From: Bacillota bacterium
GTDB lineage: Bacteria; Bacillota; Clostridia; Tissierellales; Sedimentibacteraceae
Direction: 5' to 3'
NCBI GenBank assembly: GCA_023425285.1
Contig: JAFACY010000055.1
Location: 1 to 10,015 of the forward strand
Length of the DNA: 10,015 nt
Below, one piece after another: positions 6,138-10,015 of this stretch (the first letter of the stretch is position 1; each line of letters begins with the position of its first letter). The position numbers and the translations under genes are program-made. The notes under the pieces were generated by a model. It saw only the letters and a program-made list of their open reading frames with translations, made no database searches and had not been told where the DNA came from.

Positions 6138-6355
6138 AAAGACAATGATGGACCGAGTAAGACGGAAACAGCAACCAAGAGATGGAAGACACGGCTGGAA
6201 GCTTCCTTTGCATGACTGTTTGAAAACTAATCCGGAGTTAAATCAGAAAGCACATGCGTAATGATTTGGTATGGATGCCTTAAATCCTTTGAGAAGCAAT
6301 AAAGGTGGAACCACGATATATTCGTCCTTGAACATTTATGTTCAAGGACTTTTTT
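6138..6355 (+). ncRNA. T-box riboswitch (threonine), thrS leader
   Basis: This is a cis-acting leader RNA that senses uncharged tRNA-Thr and allows thrS transcription when threonyl-tRNA is scarce. Stem I holds the AGTA box (6156-6159), the arms AAACAG (6166-6171) and CTGTTT (6216-6221) above the specifier loop, the AGAGA bulge (6178-6182), and a distal hairpin GGAAG (6184-6188)/CTTCC (6202-6206) with GGCTGGAAG in its loop. The specifier reads GAAA-ACT-A, with ACT (Thr) at 6226-6228 followed by a purine. A further stem uses AAATCA (6240-6245) and TGATTT (6262-6267). The T-box element AAAGGTGGAACCACG is at 6301-6315; its TGGA should pair with the tRNA 3' end. CCTT (6326-6329) of the terminator can pair with AAGG of the T-box to make the antiterminator. 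The Thr assignment agrees with the gene downstream. Confidence 0.95.
6324..6355 (+). terminator. Conditional terminator of the thrS T-box
   Basis: GTCCTTGAACA (6324-6334) and TGTTCAAGGAC (6339-6349) form a perfect 11-base-pair stem around the loop TTTA, followed by a T-run at 6350-6355. Its 5' arm also carries the antiterminator partner of the T-box, so the two folds exclude each other. Confidence 0.92.
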
Positions 6356-6368
6356 ATATTTAAAGGTA

Positions 6369-6426
6369 TGGGGACACACCTCTAAAGTTAGGATAGCCTT
6401 GGGGCAGGCTTTATAGGAATGTCCCC
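6369..6426. repeat. REP-like palindromic element between the T-box terminator and thrS
   Basis: GGGGACACACCTCTAAAG (6370-6387) pairs with CTTTATAGGAATGTCCCC (6409-6426) at 15 of 18 positions, and the outer 7 (GGGGACA/TGTCCCC) are perfect. The inner 21 bases contain AGCCT (6395-6399), which can pair with AGGCT (6406-6410) as an alternative small hairpin. The GGGGACA...TGTCCCC ends are of the type found in dispersed bacterial REP/RAYT-associated repeats. It is more GC-rich than the surrounding spacer and is not needed for T-box function. No second copy exists in this window. A transposase-linked origin is inferred, not shown. Confidence 0.6.
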
Positions 6427-6447
6427 GATTAGAATAGGAGGATAATT

Positions 6448-8373
6448 ATGATTAAATTAACATTACCTGATAACAGTGTAAGAGAATATGAAGACGGCAT
6501 ATTAGCAATGGACGTAGCAAAAAGTATCAGTGAGGGTCTGGCAAGAAATGTTGTGGGAGCAGTTTACAACGGTAAAACAATCGGACTCATGGAAGAAATA
6601 AAAGGTGACGGAGCTATAAAATTCCTTAAGTTTGAAGATAAGGAAGGAAAAGATGTTTTCTGGCATACATCATCACATATTTTAGCTCATGCAGTAAAAA
6701 GATTGTGGCCTGATGCAAAACTGGCAATCGGACCTGCCATAGACAACGGATTTTACTATGACATTGATTTAGAGCACAGATTTGTTACTGAAGACTTTGA
6801 AAAAATCGAAGCCGAAATGAAGAAGATTGTTAAAGAAGGTCTGGAGCTTGAAAGATTTGAGCTTCCAAGAACTGAAGCCATTAAATTTATGGAAGAAAGA
6901 CAAGAGTCATACAAGGTAGAATTGATTCAGGATTTGCCTGAGGATGCGATAATATCATTCTATAAGCAGGGTGATTTTGTTGACCTTTGTGCGGGACCGC
7001 ACCTTGAATCCACTAAGAAACCAAGAGCAATGAAGCTGTTAAGCATTGCCGGTGCATACTGGAGAGGCAATGAAAATAACAAAATGCTTCAGAGAATTTA
7101 CGGTATAAGCTTTGAAAAAGCAAAGGAATTAGAAGATTATCTCAATATGATTGAGGAAGCTAAGAAGCGTGACCACAGAAAGTTAGGAAAAGAATTGGGT
7201 CTGTTCTTTATGTCCGAAGATGGTCCCGGATTCCCGTTCTTCCTGCCAAAGGGAGTGGAAGTTAAAAACGAGCTCATGAAATTCTGGAGAGAGATGCACA
7301 GAAAAGCAGGCTATGTGGAAATAGAAACTCCGCTGATACTGAACAGACATCTGTGGGAAGTATCAGGACACTGGTTTAATTACAGAGAAAACATGTATAC
7401 AACTGTAATTGATGAGCAGGATTTTGCGATTAAGCCTATGAACTGTCCGGGAGGAATTTTGGTATATAAAAATTCCATGCATTCATACAAGGATTTCCCT
7501 ATGAGAGTTGCGGAAGCAGGCAGAGTACACAGACATGAGTTGTCCGGAGCACTTCACGGCTTGATGCGTGTAAGAGCATTTACTCAGGATGATGCCCATT
7601 TGTTCATTATTCCTGAACAGATAAAGGATGAAATTAAAGGCGTTATAAAATTAATAGATGAAATTTACAAACAGTTTGGATTCTCATATAAATTGGAGCT
7701 TTCAACAAGACCTGAAAAATTCCTTGGGGAAATAAAGGACTGGGATCTGGCAGAAGCTTCATTGGATGCAGCATTGAAAGAGCTGAATCTGGATTACAAA
7801 GTAAATGAGGGAGACGGAGCCTTCTACGGACCTAAAATAGATTTCCATCTGACTGACTGCTTAGGCAGAACATGGCAATGCGGAACAATTCAGCTGGATT
7901 ATCAATTGCCTCAGCGTTTTGAAATGGAATACGTGGGAGCAGACGGACAGAAGCACAGACCGATTATGATTCACAGAACTGCATATGGCAGCATCGAAAG
8001 ATTCTTCGGTATTCTTATTGAGCAATTTGCGGGAGCATTCCCTACATGGATGGCACCTGTACAGGTTAAGATACTTCCTATTTCCGATAAATTTATGGAA
8101 TATGCGGAAAAAGTTAAGGAACAGCTGTTTGACCAGAATATCAGAGTGGAACTGGATTCAAGAGCTGAAAAGATTGGCTACAAAATCAGAGAAGCTCAGA
8201 TGGAAAAAGTACCGTACATGCTCATAGTAGGAGAAAAAGAAGCGGAAAACGGAACTGTTTCAGTGAGAGAAAGACAAAAAGGCGACATAGGCAGCATGAG
8301 CGTTGAAGAGATAAGCAATATAATTACAGACAAAATTAAAAACAGAGAAAACGACTCACCACAATCATTATAA
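6448..8373 (+). CDS. thrS: Threonyl-tRNA synthetase
   Basis: The protein has 641 residues, the normal full length. It joins threonine to tRNA-Thr in the cytoplasm using ATP. In order: TGS domain (1-62); the editing domain with HxxxH (His73, His77 in HTSSHILAHAVKRLWP) and Cys181/His185 in DLCAGPHLESTK, which removes mischarged serine; the class II catalytic core (about 245-535) with MNCPGG (331-336), motif 2 around RVHRHELSGALHGLMRVRAF (359-378) and motif 3 with HRTAYGSIERFFG (509-521); and the anticodon-binding domain (about 536-635). By comparison with the E. coli enzyme, Cys333, His384 and His509 should bind the catalytic zinc. ATAGGAGGAT (6434-6443) precedes the ATG by a normal spacing. 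Expression is set by the T-box upstream, and a terminator follows. No truncation or frameshift is seen. Confidence 0.98.
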   Translation: MIKLTLPDNSVREYEDGILAMDVAKSISEGLARNVVGAVYNGKTIGLMEEIKGDGAIKFLKFEDKEGKDVFWHTSSHILAHAVKRLWPDAKLAIGPAIDNGFYYDIDLEHRFVTEDFEKIEAEMKKIVKEGLELERFELPRTEAIKFMEERQESYKVELIQDLPEDAIISFYKQGDFVDLCAGPHLESTKKPRAMKLLSIAGAYWRGNENNKMLQRIYGISFEKAKELEDYLNMIEEAKKRDHRKLGKELGLFFMSEDGPGFPFFLPKGVEVKNELMKFWREMHRKAGYVEIETPLILNRHLWEVSGHWFNYRENMYTTVIDEQDFAIKPMNCPGGILVYKNSMHSYKDFPMRVAEAGRVHRHELSGALHGLMRVRAFTQDDAHLFIIPEQIKDEIKGVIKLIDEIYKQFGFSYKLELSTRPEKFLGEIKDWDLAEASLDAALKELNLDYKVNEGDGAFYGPKIDFHLTDCLGRTWQCGTIQLDYQLPQRFEMEYVGADGQKHRPIMIHRTAYGSIERFFGILIEQFAGAFPTWMAPVQVKILPISDKFMEYAEKVKEQLFDQNIRVELDSRAEKIGYKIREAQMEKVPYMLIVGEKEAENGTVSVRERQKGDIGSMSVEEISNIITDKIKNRENDSPQSL

Positions 8374-8380
8374 AAGTACA

Positions 8381-8417
8381 AAACGGGGTTGCTTAAATAA
8401 AAGTAACCTCGTTTTTT
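8381..8417 (+). terminator. Terminator after thrS
   Basis: AAACGGGGTTGCTT (8381-8394) pairs with AAGTAACCTCGTTT (8401-8414), including two G-U pairs in RNA, with the loop AAATAA and a T-run at 8412-8417. It starts 8 bases after the thrS stop. Confidence 0.88.
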
Positions 8418-8428
8418 AATTTCTTTTA

Positions 8429-8457
8429 TTGTTTATAGCCTATATAACGGGTATAAT
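8429..8457 (+). promoter_or_regulatory. nfo: Putative promoter of nfo
   Basis: TTGTTT (8429-8434) and a perfect TATAAT (8452-8457) are 17 bases apart. The start of transcription would be near 8464, so the ribosome binding site GGAGG (8467-8471) would be almost at the 5' end of the mRNA, giving an unusually short leader of about 12 bases. Confidence 0.62.
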
Positions 8458-8475
8458 AATATAAATGGAGGTATT

Positions 8476-9312
8476 ATGTTAAATATAGGATGTCACCTGT
8501 CCGTTTCTAACGGATATGAAAAAATGGGAAAAGACGCACTGAAAATAGGAGCCAATACATTTCAATATTTTACCCGTAATCCGAGAGGAAGCAAGGCTAA
8601 AAGCATAGATGCCGAGGACGCGAAAAAACTGAGAGACTTAATGGAAAAGCATGAATTTGCCAAGGTTATAGGTCATGCGCCGTACACATTAAATATATGC
8701 TCGGCAGATGAAAGAACGAGGGAATTCGCACTTGAGGTTTTAGAGGATGATCTGGTGAGAATGGAATTTCTGCCGAATAATTATTATAATTTTCATCCCG
8801 GCAGCCACGTGAAGCAAGGTATTGAAACCGGTATAAAATATATTTCAGATGCATTAAATAAGGTAATAAAAGAAAATCAAAGTACAATTGTACTGCTTGA
8901 AACTATGTCCGGCAAGGGAACAGAAATAGGAAGAACCTTTGAAGAATTAAGACAGATAATAGACGGTGTCATACTATCCGAAAAGGTGGGTGTTTGTCTT
9001 GATACATGCCATGTTTTTGATTCGGGATATGACATAGTCAATGACCTGGAAGGTGTTATAAATGAATTTGACAGGATAGTCGGACTTGACAGGCTGTATG
9101 CAATACATTTGAACGACAGCAAAAATCCGTTCAACAGTCAGAAGGACAGGCATGAAACAATAGGTAACGGACAAATAGGCTTAGAGGCAATAATCAGAAT
9201 TATCAATCATCCGAAGTTAAGAAGACTGCCATTTGTTTTAGAAACTCCCAATGAGCTGGACGGTCACAAAAGAGAAATAAAAATGCTCAGAGAAGCATAT
9301 AAGAAAATATAA
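8476..9312 (+). CDS. nfo: Endonuclease IV (deoxyribonuclease IV, AP endonuclease)
   Basis: The protein has 278 residues, the family's usual length of about 280. It cuts the DNA backbone 5' of abasic sites during base excision repair and uses three zinc ions. All nine metal ligands of the TIM-barrel enzyme appear to be present by motif position: His67 (GHAPY), His107 (NFHPGSH), Glu142 (LLETMSGKG), Asp176 and His179 ([13 protein letters not shown]), His211 (IHLNDSKN), Asp224 and His226 ([10 protein letters not shown]), and Glu256 (VLETP). The start has [13 protein letters not shown], typical of the N-terminal strand. GGAGG (8467-8471) lies only 4 bases before the ATG, a little closer than usual. 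It follows its own promoter and a terminator after thrS, and udp begins 26 bases after its stop, so the two may be cotranscribed. Confidence 0.97.
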   Translation: MLNIGCHLSVSNGYEKMGKDALKIGANTFQYFTRNPRGSKAKSIDAEDAKKLRDLMEKHEFAKVIGHAPYTLNICSADERTREFALEVLEDDLVRMEFLPNNYYNFHPGSHVKQGIETGIKYISDALNKVIKENQSTIVLLETMSGKGTEIGRTFEELRQIIDGVILSEKVGVCLDTCHVFDSGYDIVNDLEGVINEFDRIVGLDRLYAIHLNDSKNPFNSQKDRHETIGNGQIGLEAIIRIINHPKLRRLPFVLETPNELDGHKREIKMLREAYKKI

Positions 9313-9338
9313 TATCCATTAACTAAATAGGAGGAATT

Positions 9339-10015
9339 ATGAGCACTGCATATTCAAAAGAAGTTGAATACCACATCAATATGAAGGAGGGTGATGTAGG
9401 CAGATACGTTATATTGCCGGGCGACCCCAAAAGATGTGAAAAAATTGCGAAATATTTTGATAATCCTGTATTAGTGGCAGATCACAGAGAATATGTTACA
9501 TACACAGGATATCTGGATGGTGTCAAGGTAAGTGTTACTTCAACAGGCATAGGAGGACCATCAGCGGCAATCGCTTTGGAAGAGTTAACAAATATAGGTG
9601 CTGATACATTTATACGCGTTGGTACAAGCGGAGGTATGGATTTAAACGTTATGGGCGGAGATTTGGTTATCGCATCCGGCGCTATACGCATGGAAGGAAC
9701 GAGCAGAGAATATGCACCTATGGAATTTCCGGCAGTTTCCGATTACAAAATACTGAATGCATTGGTTGAAGCCTCAGAAAATTTAGGGGTGAAATATCAT
9801 GTTGGAGTGGTTCAGTGCAAGGATTCATTTTACGGTCAGCACTCACCGGAAATCAAGCCTGTAAGCTATGAATTGACAAACAAATGGGAAGCGTGGCTGA
9901 GGATGGGAGCACTTGCATCGGAAATGGAATCGGCAGCATTGTTTATCGTAGGAGCTTTCAGAAGGGTGCGTGTGGGAGCCGTATTAAATGTGGTTGCTAA
10001 TCAGGAAAGAAGAAA
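9339..10015 (+). CDS. udp: Uridine phosphorylase, 3' end missing at the window edge
   Basis: The frame starts at ATG 9339 after TAGGAGGAA (9328-9336) and stays open for 225 codons to the window end. The enzyme splits uridine with phosphate to uracil and ribose 1-phosphate in pyrimidine salvage, in the cytoplasm. NP-1 family motifs are in order: [12 protein letters not shown] (phosphate-site Arg32), a HREYVTYTG segment, [47 protein letters not shown] (ribose-binding Met/Glu), and near the edge VANQERR. The QHSPE and NQERR forms fit Firmicutes-type uridine phosphorylases better than purine nucleoside phosphorylases. The family usually runs to about 250-260 residues, so roughly 25-35 are missing. 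The 26-base gap after nfo holds no clear promoter or terminator, suggesting an operon. Confidence 0.94.
   Translation, partial: MSTAYSKEVEYHINMKEGDVGRYVILPGDPKRCEKIAKYFDNPVLVADHREYVTYTGYLDGVKVSVTSTGIGGPSAAIALEELTNIGADTFIRVGTSGGMDLNVMGGDLVIASGAIRMEGTSREYAPMEFPAVSDYKILNALVEASENLGVKYHVGVVQCKDSFYGQHSPEIKPVSYELTNKWEAWLRMGALASEMESAALFIVGAFRRVRVGAVLNVVANQERR

Overview
The window looks like chromosomal DNA of a low-GC Gram-positive bacterium, most likely an anaerobic Clostridia or Tissierellia type. The signs are AT-rich spacers, strong purine-rich Shine-Dalgarno sites (AGGAGG types), sigma-A style TTGACA/TATAAT promoters, arginine written mostly as AGA/AGG, short hairpin-plus-T terminators, and a T-box leader in front of a tRNA synthetase gene. 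No phage, insertion sequence, CRISPR or plasmid gene was seen. The species cannot be fixed from the sequence alone.

Layout. (1) Bases 1-1498: the 3' end of lepA (elongation factor 4), then a LemA family membrane protein and a TPM-domain (YgcG-like) membrane protein, all close together on the + strand and closed by a terminator near 1518-1569. (2) Bases 1590-3222: two minus-strand genes, a very acidic orphan protein and a UlaG-like metallo-beta-lactamase-fold hydrolase, separated by about 415 bases of AT-rich non-coding DNA holding two palindromes. (3) Bases 3223-4317: a divergent promoter region, then a class A beta-lactamase-like serine hydrolase without a signal peptide, with its own terminator. 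(4) Bases 4362-6093: a DEAD-box RNA helicase with a C-terminal DbpA-type RNA-binding domain. (5) Bases 6101-8414: a complete threonine T-box riboswitch (promoter, stem I with an ACU specifier, T-box, terminator), a REP-like 58-base palindrome lodged between the riboswitch terminator and the start of thrS, the thrS gene, and a terminator. (6) Bases 8429-10015: a promoter, nfo (endonuclease IV), and the first 225 codons of udp (uridine phosphorylase), which runs off the window.

How the genes fit together. Much of the content is translation, RNA and nucleic-acid housekeeping: LepA and ThrRS in translation, the helicase in RNA folding, endonuclease IV in base excision repair and uridine phosphorylase in pyrimidine salvage. 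LemA and TPM proteins commonly occur as a pair and are thought to act at the membrane. The central block (acidic protein, MBL hydrolase, serine hydrolase) looks like accessory, strain-variable content between conserved genes.

I see no convincing new multi-gene system. The best leads are the REP-like hairpin in the thrS leader, the 10-base inverted repeat bracketing the serine hydrolase promoter, the palindrome abutting the ribosome binding site of the acidic protein, and the missing terminator between the helicase gene and the T-box.
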